Source: Ruminococcaceae bacterium UBA5413
GTDB taxonomy: Bacteria > Bacillota > Clostridia > Oscillospirales > Acutalibacteraceae
DNA: 28,806 nucleotides
Direction of reading: 5' to 3'
NCBI GenBank assembly: GCA_002409585.1
Contig: DHNP01000012.1
Coordinates: 1-28,806, forward strand
In this document: one piece after another, positions 6,658-13,912 of the stretch
Layout: the number at the start of each line of letters is the position of its first letter
Numbering within the stretch: position 1 is the stretch's first letter
The notes under the pieces: model-generated
The model's database searches: none
What the model was told of the DNA's origin: nothing
What the model saw: only the letters and a program-made list of their open reading frames with translations
Program-made: the position numbers and the translations under genes

Positions 6658-7104
6658 TCATGTCTGCGCGTATTTCTGCGTAGGCGTGTAAAAGCAGTGG
6701 TTGTTAATGCGCGTCAGGAAACTGCCTGTGCCGTTCGGCGGAAAACTGCCCGCGCACGTGGGTGAGTATGGGTTGTAGTAAAAAAGGCAGTTCGCTACTG
6801 CGCCGAGCGTACTGCCGAGGATTACCCAGTCGGCGATTTCATAGTGTATTTCCTGCGGGTTCATATTGTAGACGTTCTGCGGGTTATACGCGCCGCCGAC
6901 GGTTTCCTGCATGCATGTAAACTGCCCCGGCTGTGTGAGTATGGGGCGGAAGTCGCCCCCGTTGTTTATGCGTGAAAACTCCCCGTACGGTACGCGCGCG
7001 CGGTTCGCTATGACGGATGCCACGGCGCGCATGCCGTTGTCGCCTTCGCCGCCGGCCTCGCACTGTATCATCCTTGCTAAAAGTTCCCTTGTAGTATAGG
7101 GCAT
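6658..7104 (-). CDS. CwlJ/SleB-type spore cortex-lytic hydrolase
   Basis: This 148-residue protein contains only the hydrolase_2 (SleB/CwlJ) domain. The catalytic glutamate is E16 in the MIQCEAGGEG segment, followed by VASVIANR and the C-terminal GTGSFLTRINNHCFY region. Length and absence of signal peptide or peptidoglycan-binding domain match CwlJ (about 142 residues in B. subtilis) rather than the secreted SleB. CwlJ-type enzymes hydrolyse cortex peptidoglycan containing muramic lactam during germination. It is cotranscribed with the GerQ-like gene 16 nt downstream. Start ATG 7104 with AAAGGA upstream. Annotated as cell wall hydrolase with high confidence; the CwlJ role rests on length and neighbour. 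Confidence 0.88.
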   Translation of the reverse strand: MPYTTRELLARMIQCEAGGEGDNGMRAVASVIANRARVPYGEFSRINNGGDFRPILTQPGQFTCMQETVGGAYNPQNVYNMNPQEIHYEIADWVILGSTLGAVANCLFYYNPYSPTCAGSFPPNGTGSFLTRINNHCFYTPTQKYAQT

Positions 7105-7185
7105 GGCACTCAGTCCTTTTTCTTTTGAATTATTACCCTAACAGTATATGCCGCGCAAAGCTTTTGAGTCCGGAAAAACGTGAGC

Positions 7186-7214
7186 TTTACCTTAAGGCGG
7201 CTAAAGGGTATAAT
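7186..7214 (+). promoter_or_regulatory. sigma-70-type promoter of the PLD-like gene
   Basis: TTTACC (7186-7191), a 17-nt spacer, then TATAAT (7209-7214). Confidence 0.55.
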
Positions 7215-7292
7215 ATATTGTGTTTTGGCACCAGCGGACTTTATAAACCGTACGGCCTGATACTTTAAAATAATTGGAGAGATTGTTTACAT

Positions 7293-7892
7293 ATGGGAAA
7301 ATTTAAGGGAATGGATATAAAACTTAAGGCCGCCGCTGTTGTAGCGGCAGCGGCTTTGGCGGCGGCGCCGCTCTTTTCATGTTCTTTTGACGGCCTGCCC
7401 GGCGGCAGCGCGTATAAAGCCGAGGTTGACAGCGGAAACTTTGACTGCTACTTCCCGCGCGACGGGCAGGAACCGCAGCCGGCGCTTATTGACGTGATTT
7501 CGTCCGCTGAGAAAACAGTCGACATGGCGATTTACAGCTTTACCGATACGAAGATAGCGGATGCACTGGTATCGGCTGAAAAAAAGGGAGTACAGGTAAG
7601 GGTCATAACCGACGGTGAAGCTTCGCAGAACAAATACCAGAAAAAAGTACTCAATAAATTAAAAAAGGCCGGCATACCGGTCAAAGTAGACTCGCACAGC
7701 GGGCTTATGCACTTGAAAGTGACGGTTGCCGATAAAAAAACCGCTACGACCGGAAGCTTTAACTACACGAAAAGCGCTGAAGAAAAAAACGACGAGGTTT
7801 TCGTAGTAATAAAAGACAGCGGCATAGCGGAAAATTTCAGCAGCGAGTTTGAAAAAATGTGGGACGACGCGGATAATTTCAAAAAGTATTAA
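7293..7892 (+). CDS. exported phospholipase D-like (HKD) nuclease/phosphodiesterase
   Basis: This 199-residue protein has a hydrophobic signal segment (about residues 11-29) ending in LFSC. C30 could be a lipoprotein cysteine, though the -2 Phe is atypical. One complete HKD motif is present: H140-x-K142-x4-D147-x6-G154-S155-x-N157. The family architecture with a single HKD motif and about 150-200 residues matches the Nuc-type endonucleases that act as dimers. Substrate is unknown and a phospholipid role is equally possible. The start is ATG 7293 with GGAGA at 7276-7280 and a promoter at 7186-7214. Monocistronic, convergent with crcB. Confidence 0.85.
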   Translation: MGKFKGMDIKLKAAAVVAAAALAAAPLFSCSFDGLPGGSAYKAEVDSGNFDCYFPRDGQEPQPALIDVISSAEKTVDMAIYSFTDTKIADALVSAEKKGVQVRVITDGEASQNKYQKKVLNKLKKAGIPVKVDSHSGLMHLKVTVADKKTATTGSFNYTKSAEEKNDEVFVVIKDSGIAENFSSEFEKMWDDADNFKKY

Positions 7893-7940
7893 TTAAAAAG
7901 CAGGCGGGGTGAAAAAGTGCCGCGTACCAAGGCGGCGCGG

Positions 7941-8315
7941 TTAAAGGCATGCGGCCGCTTTGCCAAGCCAGCAGGCAAGCAAAGCCGCAAAGAGGTTAAG
8001 CCCTGCGTTTACGGTGCCCATGAAGTACCTGCCGGCGGAAAAAAATTCAACCGTTTCATAGCTGAAAGCTGAAAACGTCGTAAGGCCGCCCATTATGCCG
8101 GTGGTCAAAAATATTTTGGCTTCAGCCGAAAGGCTCCAGCCGGTGCCGCAGGCCTCCATGATGAACCCCATGGCGAACCCGCCGGCGACGTTTACAATCA
8201 GCGTGCCGAGAGGAAAGTCACCGAGGTACTTAACTGTGGCGGCGGAAATTATGTAGCGGAGGGCCGAGCCGAGGAAACCGCCGAAGCCGGCTATGAAAAT
8301 ACGGTTTAACTTCAT
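7941..8315 (-). CDS. crcB: fluoride ion channel CrcB/Fluc
   Basis: This 124-residue membrane protein has four hydrophobic helices and the hallmark segments of Fluc channels: GGFLGSALRY (12-21), GTLIVNVAGG near 38-47 and GGLTTFSAFSYE near 76-87, including the Thr/Ser/Phe residues of the pore. It exports fluoride as a dual-topology dimer. It is a single-copy gene here, so it should act as a homodimer. Regulation is visible: a fluoride riboswitch and terminator lie in its leader (8336-8413), so expression is expected only when fluoride accumulates. Start ATG 8315 with AAAGGA upstream. Confidence 0.95.
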   Translation of the reverse strand: MKLNRIFIAGFGGFLGSALRYIISAATVKYLGDFPLGTLIVNVAGGFAMGFIMEACGTGWSLSAEAKIFLTTGIMGGLTTFSAFSYETVEFFSAGRYFMGTVNAGLNLFAALLACWLGKAAACL

Positions 8316-8335
8316 AAAATTATACGTCCTTTACG

Positions 8336-8376
8336 GCAAAATAAAGCTTCTGCCCCGGTTGCCCGGAGTAGAAGCC
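8336..8376 (-). terminator. expression-platform terminator of the fluoride riboswitch
   Basis: On the minus strand GGCTTCT and CCGG (8376-8363) pair with CCGG and AGAAGC, followed by TTTATTTTG. The 5' arm includes the GCTTCTACT strand that the aptamer uses for its pseudoknot, so ligand binding and termination compete. Confidence 0.8.
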
Positions 8377-8413
8377 GTTAGCATTACTGCGTTTTAGGTG
8401 AGCCTCATCACCT
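8367..8413 (-). promoter_or_regulatory. fluoride riboswitch (crcB motif)
   Basis: The minus strand from 8413 reads AGGTG-ATGAGGCT-CACCT (stem), then AAAAC, a small GCA/TGC hairpin, TAACGGCTTCTACT. This matches the well-studied Thermotoga petrophila fluoride aptamer (GGGCG-AUGAGGC-CGCCC ... UGAUGGCCUCUACUG) in order and spacing. The pseudoknot GAGGC/GCTTC has one G-U pair. It lies directly before crcB, the standard target. Confidence 0.94.
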
Positions 8414-8424
8414 TTATAATAAAG

Positions 8425-8451
8425 ATTATATGATTTTTAAAGTTTTGTCAA
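8425..8451 (-). promoter_or_regulatory. promoter of the riboswitch-crcB transcript
   Basis: On the minus strand TTGACA (8451-8446), a short 15-nt spacer and TATAAT (8430-8425). The -10 lies 11 nt before the aptamer. Confidence 0.6.
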
Positions 8452-8518
8452 TAATAAATTTTTCGGCGTTAAAGCCGGCAAAGGCGGCGGACACACTTTC
8501 AATGTAATATAAAACGGC

Positions 8519-9796
8519 TCAGCCGTCCGTTATTATGCCCGCTTCATATTTCCACAAAAGGATGCGCCTGACGGATTCGTCCAAACGCTCCTCGCTTATA
8601 CTGCCGTTTTTCACAGCTTTGTAAACAGCGTTGAAGCTTTCGGCCGGACTGCCGCCGGTCAGCAGTATATCGTTTCCGGCGTTGAAAGCTTCAACGCATG
8701 CGTTTTTTCCTTTTTCATATTTTGTTACGGCGCCCATGGAAAGGTCGTCGGTCATTATCACGCCTTTGAACGCAAGCTTTTCCCTAAGGACGTTGTGCAC
8801 GGCGGTCGACAATGAAGCGGGGGACTTTTCATCCATGCTTTTAACAATGTTATGCGACACCATGACGCACGGCGCGCCTTCGTTTATACCGGCGATAAAT
8901 GGCAGCAAATCTGACTTCTCAAAAGTTTCCATGCTCCTGCTGTCGTAGACTGCGCCTTTATGGGTGTCTCCGCTGCCGCCGTACCCGGGGAAATGCTTCA
9001 GCACGCACGACATGTTTTTGCTTTTATACGCCTGTACCGACGCCGTCACAAAAGCGGCGGTGCTTTGGGCATCCTTGCCGAAAGAGCGCGCGTAAATAAA
9101 GTCCGACGGGTCTGTGGAAACGTCGCAGACCGGCGCAAGGTTAACGTTTAAACCGAGCGACTTTAAAAGCACGGCCTTTTTTATCGTGTCGTTTGTAACC
9201 GCCTGCATGCCGCCTTTGGCGTACACTTCCTGCGGTGACTTGAACTTTTCATCCGACAGTGCCGGAAAGCAGCTCACGCGCACGACGGTGCCGCCCTCCT
9301 CGTCGCAGCAAAGGAACATTTTTGTTTTAGCGGCGTTTTGGTACGACGCAAGTGTTTTCTTTACTTCATCAGCGCTTTTGTCTTTGAAGTCGTCGGCTGA
9401 AAAGCAGTACCCGCCCGGGTCATAGCTTTTGACGCTGCCGACGGCGCCAGAGCTTGGACATTCAAAGATAAATATCTGCCCGACCTTTTCGCCTAAGGAC
9501 ATGCCCGCAAGCTTTTTTTCAGCGGCTTCCTCACAGCCTGCGGTGCTTTTTTCCGCTGCGGACGAAACGCTGCCCGCGGAAGAAGGCTTGTCCGGCGTTT
9601 TTGTTTTGCTTTCGGCCGGAGCTTCGGACTTGCCGGAGGAGGATGAAGCGGCAAGCCCCCCGGGAAGTATATTTTGAAGTATCATGCCGGCGACCCTGTA
9701 AACTCCGAAAGCAGCCGCGAAAATAAAGATAAACAGCACGAGGGCGACAGCCGCTTTTTTAATTTTGCCCGGCCCGCCAGTTCCACCGTCAGCCAT
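8519..9796 (-). CDS. membrane-anchored beta-N-acetylglucosaminidase, GH3 (NagZ-like)
   Basis: The 425-residue product starts at ATG 9796 (GGAGG 7 nt upstream); a longer frame to 9871 lacks a comparable signal. Residues about 13-33 form a membrane anchor, followed by a ~60-residue Ser/Lys/Ala/Glu-rich linker and the GH3 barrel. Visible GH3 motifs are LAPVCDV (220-226), KHFPGYGGSGDTHKG (267-281, with D277/H279 in the position of the NagZ acid/base dyad) and VIMTDDLSMG (346-355, nucleophile D350). The enzyme would cleave GlcNAc from peptidoglycan fragments outside the cell. Unlike cytosolic NagZ of Gram-negatives it is anchored, as in Firmicutes. It lies downstream of glgA in the same direction but seems functionally separate. 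Confidence 0.9.
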   Translation of the reverse strand: MADGGTGGPGKIKKAAVALVLFIFIFAAAFGVYRVAGMILQNILPGGLAASSSSGKSEAPAESKTKTPDKPSSAGSVSSAAEKSTAGCEEAAEKKLAGMSLGEKVGQIFIFECPSSGAVGSVKSYDPGGYCFSADDFKDKSADEVKKTLASYQNAAKTKMFLCCDEEGGTVVRVSCFPALSDEKFKSPQEVYAKGGMQAVTNDTIKKAVLLKSLGLNVNLAPVCDVSTDPSDFIYARSFGKDAQSTAAFVTASVQAYKSKNMSCVLKHFPGYGGSGDTHKGAVYDSRSMETFEKSDLLPFIAGINEGAPCVMVSHNIVKSMDEKSPASLSTAVHNVLREKLAFKGVIMTDDLSMGAVTKYEKGKNACVEAFNAGNDILLTGGSPAESFNAVYKAVKNGSISEERLDESVRRILLWKYEAGIITDG

Positions 9797-9833
9797 TATC
9801 GTGCCTCCAGGAGCGGCATGCGCAAAGCCCCTT

Positions 9834-9869
9834 AAAAAATTTTTCAGGTACATTAAAATCTCAATGTAC
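9834..9869 (-). terminator. terminator-like hairpin after glgA
   Basis: GTACATT (minus 9869-9863) pairs with AATGTAC (9854-9848), followed by CTGAAAAATTTTTT. It lies between the glgA stop and the GH3 gene start, so it may separate the two units. Confidence 0.45.
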
Positions 9870-9915
9870 AAGTTATATTATTGGCAGATACAACGCGTTA
9901 TAACGGCATAAAGTT

Positions 9916-11346
9916 TCAGCCGCTGCTTTTCATCATGCTGCGGTAAAGCTTTATGTATTCGTTTGCCGAGTGCCCCCAGCTGAAGTCGCACGCCATGGCG
10001 CGCTTTACGAGTATAGTCCAGCCTGCTTTGTCGCCGAAGCCTTTTATGGCGCGCTTTACGGCGAAAGCCATGTCGTCCGCAGTATATGACTTGAACGTAA
10101 AGCCATACCCCTTGCCGTCGCCGCTGTCGCGTATGGAGTCCTTTAGGCCGCCTGTTTCACGGACGACCGGTATGCAGCCGTAGCGCAGTGCCGTCATCTG
10201 CGAAAGCCCGCACGGCTCGCTTTTCGACGGCATGAGGAAGATGTCGGCCCCCGCGTATATCTTATGTGAAAGTTCAGGCACGAACCCGAAGCATGAGCAG
10301 ACCCTGCGGGGGTATCTTTCCTGCAAATCTTTGAAGTAGCTTTCATACTCCCAGTCGCCTGAGCCTAAAATGGCGAACTGCATATCCGTTTCGTTAAGGA
10401 GGCCGTCAAGCGAGCCGCGGACGAGGTCAAGCCCTTTTTGGTTTACCATCCTCGTCACCATGCCGACGAGCGGCACCTGCGGGTCTTCGTTGAGCTTGAG
10501 CCTTTTTTGCAGCTCCGACTTGTTTTCGGCTTTGCCTGTGAGGTCGCCGGCTGAGTAATTAGCAAAAAGATCCTTGTCGTTTTCGGGGTCGTACGTTACG
10601 GTATCTATACCGTTTAGTATGCCCTTAAGCTTCCACTTGCGTTCCTTAAGGATGCTGTCAAGGCCGTATGAAAACCACGGGTCGAGTATCTCGTTTGCAT
10701 AAGACGGGCTTACCGTGGTAACGCGGTCGGCGCACTCTACCGCGCCCTTGAGGAAGTTGATGCAGCCGCCGTACTCAAGCAGCGGCAGTTCGGAGTTAGG
10801 TATGCCGAGTACGTCTTCAAGCAGTTCTTTGCCGTATTTTCCCTGGTACTGGATATTATGTATTGTAAATACGGTCTTTATGCCGCTGTACCAATCGTTT
10901 TTGGCATAGAAAAGACTGAAATAAACGGGGACGAGCGCTGTCTGCCAGTCGTTCGCGTGGATGATGTCAGGCTTAAACTCTATGCACGGGAGCATCTCGA
11001 GCACGGCCCTTGAAAAAAACGCGAAACGCTCGGCATCGTCGTAGTGCCCGTAAAGCCCGTGGCGTTTAAAATAATACTGGTTGTCTATAAGGTAATAAAT
11101 AACTCCGCCGACGCGCGCCTTAAAGATACCGCAGTACTGCCTGCGCCATGCTACGGGCACCGATATGCTCGTTATAAACTTCATATCTTCGCGCATTTCC
11201 TGCGGGATATCTTCATAAAGCGGCATTACAACGCGGCTGCCTACCATACGCATCCTTAACGCCTGCGGAAGTGAGCCGGCGACTTCTGCGAGGCCTCCGG
11301 TAGACGCGAACGGCTGGGCCTCGCTTGTACAAAACAGTACTTTCAT
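9916..11346 (-). CDS. glgA: glycogen synthase (ADP-glucose), GT5
   Basis: This 476-residue GT-B enzyme extends alpha-1,4-glucan using ADP-glucose. Features are the N-terminal MKVLFCTSEAQPF start and TGGLAEVAGSLP (16-27), 'DIIHANDWQTALVP', and the C-terminal EPCGLSQMTALRYGCIPVV region with the retaining-GT glutamate followed by RETGGLKD. One deviation is visible: the first motif reads S15-T-G-G-L where E. coli GlgA has K15-T-G-G-L, a residue linked to ADP-glucose binding. It is the last gene of glgB-glgC-glgD-glgA. A structured 154-nt gap separates it from glgD. Start ATG 11346 with a GGGGG ribosome binding site. Confidence 0.95.
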   Translation of the reverse strand: MKVLFCTSEAQPFASTGGLAEVAGSLPQALRMRMVGSRVVMPLYEDIPQEMREDMKFITSISVPVAWRRQYCGIFKARVGGVIYYLIDNQYYFKRHGLYGHYDDAERFAFFSRAVLEMLPCIEFKPDIIHANDWQTALVPVYFSLFYAKNDWYSGIKTVFTIHNIQYQGKYGKELLEDVLGIPNSELPLLEYGGCINFLKGAVECADRVTTVSPSYANEILDPWFSYGLDSILKERKWKLKGILNGIDTVTYDPENDKDLFANYSAGDLTGKAENKSELQKRLKLNEDPQVPLVGMVTRMVNQKGLDLVRGSLDGLLNETDMQFAILGSGDWEYESYFKDLQERYPRRVCSCFGFVPELSHKIYAGADIFLMPSKSEPCGLSQMTALRYGCIPVVRETGGLKDSIRDSGDGKGYGFTFKSYTADDMAFAVKRAIKGFGDKAGWTILVKRAMACDFSWGHSANEYIKLYRSMMKSSG

Positions 11347-11458
11347 TGTTATACCCCCTGTGGTCTATTTTAATTTTGACGTTTTTCCGCTGCCGCGGCC
11401 GCGCGGGAGGCAAGGCTGTACAAAACCCTTAAAACCGGCGCGGCCGTTTAAAAGCACA

Positions 11459-11499
11459 GGCCGGCAGACTGCGTAAAAGCAGTGCCGGAAGAGCCGGCC
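11459..11499. repeat. strong nested hairpin in the glgD-glgA gap
   Basis: CCGGC-ag-ACTGC (11461-11472) pairs with GCAGT-GCCGG (11479-11488). The flanking GGCCGGC (11459-11465) can alternatively pair with GCCGGCC (11493-11499). The structure begins just after the glgD stop. There is no clean T run right behind it, so it may be a processing or stabilising hairpin rather than a terminator. Confidence 0.55.
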
Positions 11500-11500
11500 G

Positions 11501-12616
11501 CTACACTGTGCTGCCTTTGCTTATGAACACCGGGTACGACTGGAAGCCGACGAGCGACCGGTCGTCTTTTATAACTACGTTTTTGTCCGTGACAACGTAG
11601 CTTAGCCTGCAGTTCTGCCTTATCTCACTGTCCTGCATTATGACGCAGTCTTCGACTACCGAGCCTTTTCCGACGTGTACGCCGCGGAAAAGCACGCTGC
11701 CGCGGACTTCGCCTTCTATCACGCAGCCGTCAGCCACAAGCGAGTTGCAGGCCTGCGCGCCAAGCCCGTACCGCGCCGGCATATCGTCGCGCACCTTCGT
11801 GTAGACAGGGCGGTCCTGGCGGAAAAGCTGCGACCGCACCGACGGCAGCATGAGGGCCATGTTTGCTTCGAAATAAGCCCCCATGGAGCATATGGCCTTT
11901 GTAAAACCTGAAAATTCATATCCGAAAACACGGTACGACTTTATATTGCGCTGCAGCAGGTCACGCTTGAAGTTATACAGGTTGCGGCTTACGCAGTCGG
12001 TTACAAGCTTTATGAGCAGCGCGCGTTTTATAAGCATCATGCCTATGCCGTAGCTGCACTCGCCGTCGGACATAGGGGCTATGAGCATGTCGCGGACGCG
12101 GCCGTCGGGGTCAAGCGTATACACCGACGGGTTGCTCACGCCGTACGCTACCTTGCCGGACCTGTAGACAAGCGTGATGTCCGCGTCGTTTTTAACATGG
12201 AACGATATGACGTCAGCGTAGTCTATGTTGCAAACGATGTCGCTGTCTGTGATGAGCACCAAGTCTTCTTTGGAATTTTTAAGGAAAAGCCCTATTGACG
12301 CGAGGGACTCTATCCTGCTGTTGTTTATGTTTGACTCGGAGCCGAACGGCGGCAGTATGTAAAGCCCCTCGCGCTTTCTCGAAAGGTCCCACGCCTTGCC
12401 GGAGCCGAGGTGGTCCATAAGGGACTGGTAATTCTTTTTTGTTATTACCCCGACTTTGTTTATACCGGAGTTTACCATGTTTGAAAGTGGGAAGTCTATA
12501 AGCCTGTACCTGCCGCCGAAAGGCACCGAACCCATGGTGCGTGTGTCTGTCAGCTCGCGTACTTTTTCCTCGTGTACATTGGAAAAGATAAGGCCGAGAA
12601 CATTATTTCCGCGCAT
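11501..12616 (-). CDS. glgD: GlgD, regulatory subunit of glucose-1-phosphate adenylyltransferase
   Basis: This 371-residue GlgC paralogue keeps the nucleotidyltransferase fold (FGGRYRLIDFPLSNMVNSG at about 33-51) and a C-terminal left-handed beta-helix (ADGCVIEGEVRGSVLF, VEDCVIMQD). It lacks the intact GGxGSRL-type pyrophosphorylase loop: its N-terminus reads MRGNNVLGLIFSNVHE. In Bacillus/Geobacillus GlgD binds GlgC and modifies its kinetics without being catalytic itself. Its start (ATG 12616) overlaps the glgC stop by 14 nt, so the two are translationally coupled, as expected for subunits of one complex. Confidence 0.93.
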   Translation of the reverse strand: MRGNNVLGLIFSNVHEEKVRELTDTRTMGSVPFGGRYRLIDFPLSNMVNSGINKVGVITKKNYQSLMDHLGSGKAWDLSRKREGLYILPPFGSESNINNSRIESLASIGLFLKNSKEDLVLITDSDIVCNIDYADVISFHVKNDADITLVYRSGKVAYGVSNPSVYTLDPDGRVRDMLIAPMSDGECSYGIGMMLIKRALLIKLVTDCVSRNLYNFKRDLLQRNIKSYRVFGYEFSGFTKAICSMGAYFEANMALMLPSVRSQLFRQDRPVYTKVRDDMPARYGLGAQACNSLVADGCVIEGEVRGSVLFRGVHVGKGSVVEDCVIMQDSEIRQNCRLSYVVTDKNVVIKDDRSLVGFQSYPVFISKGSTV

Positions 12617-13838
12617 TTACGGCAGCCTCCTTTTTAAGCATATCCGCGTCTATCATGGCCTTAGGAGGTATTTTCACGCCCGCGGGGATTGCACAGCCGT
12701 CGCCTATGACGGTTACGCCCCACTTGTCCTTGTCGGCTATGTCTTCGGGGCGTGCCCCGACGACGGCGCCCCTGCCGATGGTGTTGTTTTCAGAAACTAT
12801 GGCGTACTGCACGACGGCGTTTTCCTCAATGCGCGTGTTAGGCATGATGATAGAGTCCCTGACTACCGCGCCCGGCGCTATGTAAACACCGGAAAAAAGC
12901 ACTGCAAAGTCTATCTCGCCGTAAACATTGCACCCCTCGGCTACAAGTGAGTTCTGCACTTTGGCGTTTTTGGATATATAATGGGGCGGCATTACCGGGT
13001 TGCGCGAGTATATCTTCCAGCTGTCTTCGTTGAGGTCGAGCGGCACGTTGGGGTCGAGCAGGTCCATGTTGGACTCCCAAAGGCTGTCTATGGTGCCGAC
13101 GTCTTTCCAGTAGCCTTCGAACCTGTAGGCGAACATGCGCTCGCCTGCTCTCAGCATGGCCGGCAGTATGTCTTTGCCGAAGTCGTTGGAGGACTTCGGG
13201 TCGGCTTCATCCGCTTCGAGATATTTCCTGAGTTTGCTCCATGTGAACACGTAGATGCCCATCGAAGCGCTGTTGCTTTTAGGCGCTTTGGGTTTTTCGT
13301 CGAACTCGTAGACGGAGCCGTCGCTGCGCGTGTTAAGTATGCCGAAGCGAGGAGCCTCCTCCATGGGTACTTCTATAGCCGCTATGGTGCAGTCGGCGCC
13401 TTTTTCTTTATGGTAGGCAACCATTTTGGAGTAGTCCATTTTATATATATGGTCGCCCGAAAGGACTATGACGTAGTCGGGGCTGTAGCGCTCTATAAAC
13501 TGTATATTTTGGTATATGGCGTTTGCTGTGCCCTTGTACCAGTCGGACTTGCGGCTTCTTTGGTATGGCGGCAAAACGCGCACGCCCGCGTTCATGCTGT
13601 CAAGGTCCCAAGGCTGCCCGTTGCCTATGTATTCGTTCAGCACGAGCGGCTGGTACTGTGTCAGTACGCCTACGGTTTCTATGCCGGAATTAACGCAGTT
13701 TGAAAGCGGAAAATCTATTATGCGGTATTTGCCGCCGTAAGGCACGGCGGGCTTGGCGAGCTTTTTAGTCAAGACGCCGAGGCGGCTGCCCTGCCCGCCG
13801 GCAAGCAGCATGGCTACGACTTCCTGTTTAGGCAACAT
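12603..13838 (-). CDS. glgC: glucose-1-phosphate adenylyltransferase, catalytic subunit
   Basis: This 411-residue enzyme makes ADP-glucose from glucose-1-phosphate and ATP, the committed step of glycogen synthesis. The pyrophosphorylase motif LLAGGQGSRLGVLTKKLAKP (12-31) is complete, followed by VPYGGKYRIIDFPLSN, GTANAIYQN (103-111), LSGDHIYKMDY (126-136, metal/ATP Asp) and a C-terminal beta-helix domain (ISKNAKVQNSLVAEGC onward). The start is ATG 13838, with GAGGG upstream. It lies between glgB and glgD; a weak promoter (13875-13902) may give it independent expression. Confidence 0.96.
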   Translation of the reverse strand: MLPKQEVVAMLLAGGQGSRLGVLTKKLAKPAVPYGGKYRIIDFPLSNCVNSGIETVGVLTQYQPLVLNEYIGNGQPWDLDSMNAGVRVLPPYQRSRKSDWYKGTANAIYQNIQFIERYSPDYVIVLSGDHIYKMDYSKMVAYHKEKGADCTIAAIEVPMEEAPRFGILNTRSDGSVYEFDEKPKAPKSNSASMGIYVFTWSKLRKYLEADEADPKSSNDFGKDILPAMLRAGERMFAYRFEGYWKDVGTIDSLWESNMDLLDPNVPLDLNEDSWKIYSRNPVMPPHYISKNAKVQNSLVAEGCNVYGEIDFAVLFSGVYIAPGAVVRDSIIMPNTRIEENAVVQYAIVSENNTIGRGAVVGARPEDIADKDKWGVTVIGDGCAIPAGVKIPPKAMIDADMLKKEAAVNARK

Positions 13839-13874
13839 GATAAGCGAACCCTCTTTCTAAATACTACTCGAATT

Positions 13875-13902
13875 TATATATAACCCTCAGATACGCTGTA
13901 AA
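13875..13902 (-). promoter_or_regulatory. possible internal promoter before glgC
   Basis: On the minus strand TTTACA (13902-13897), a 16-nt spacer and TATATA (13880-13875), in the 74-nt glgB-glgC gap. Confidence 0.35.
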
Positions 13903-13912
13903 AAACGCGGCT

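Noticed and set aside
8473..8490. GGCAAAGGCGG sequence resembling the ANTAR hexaloop.
   Set aside because: The flanking bases (CCGGC / GGCGG) cannot form a proper stem, and no gene start follows on the + strand.
12981..13703. 240-codon open frame on the + strand opposite glgC.
   Set aside because: Shadow of the glgC reading frame; no start signal and no recognisable protein features.
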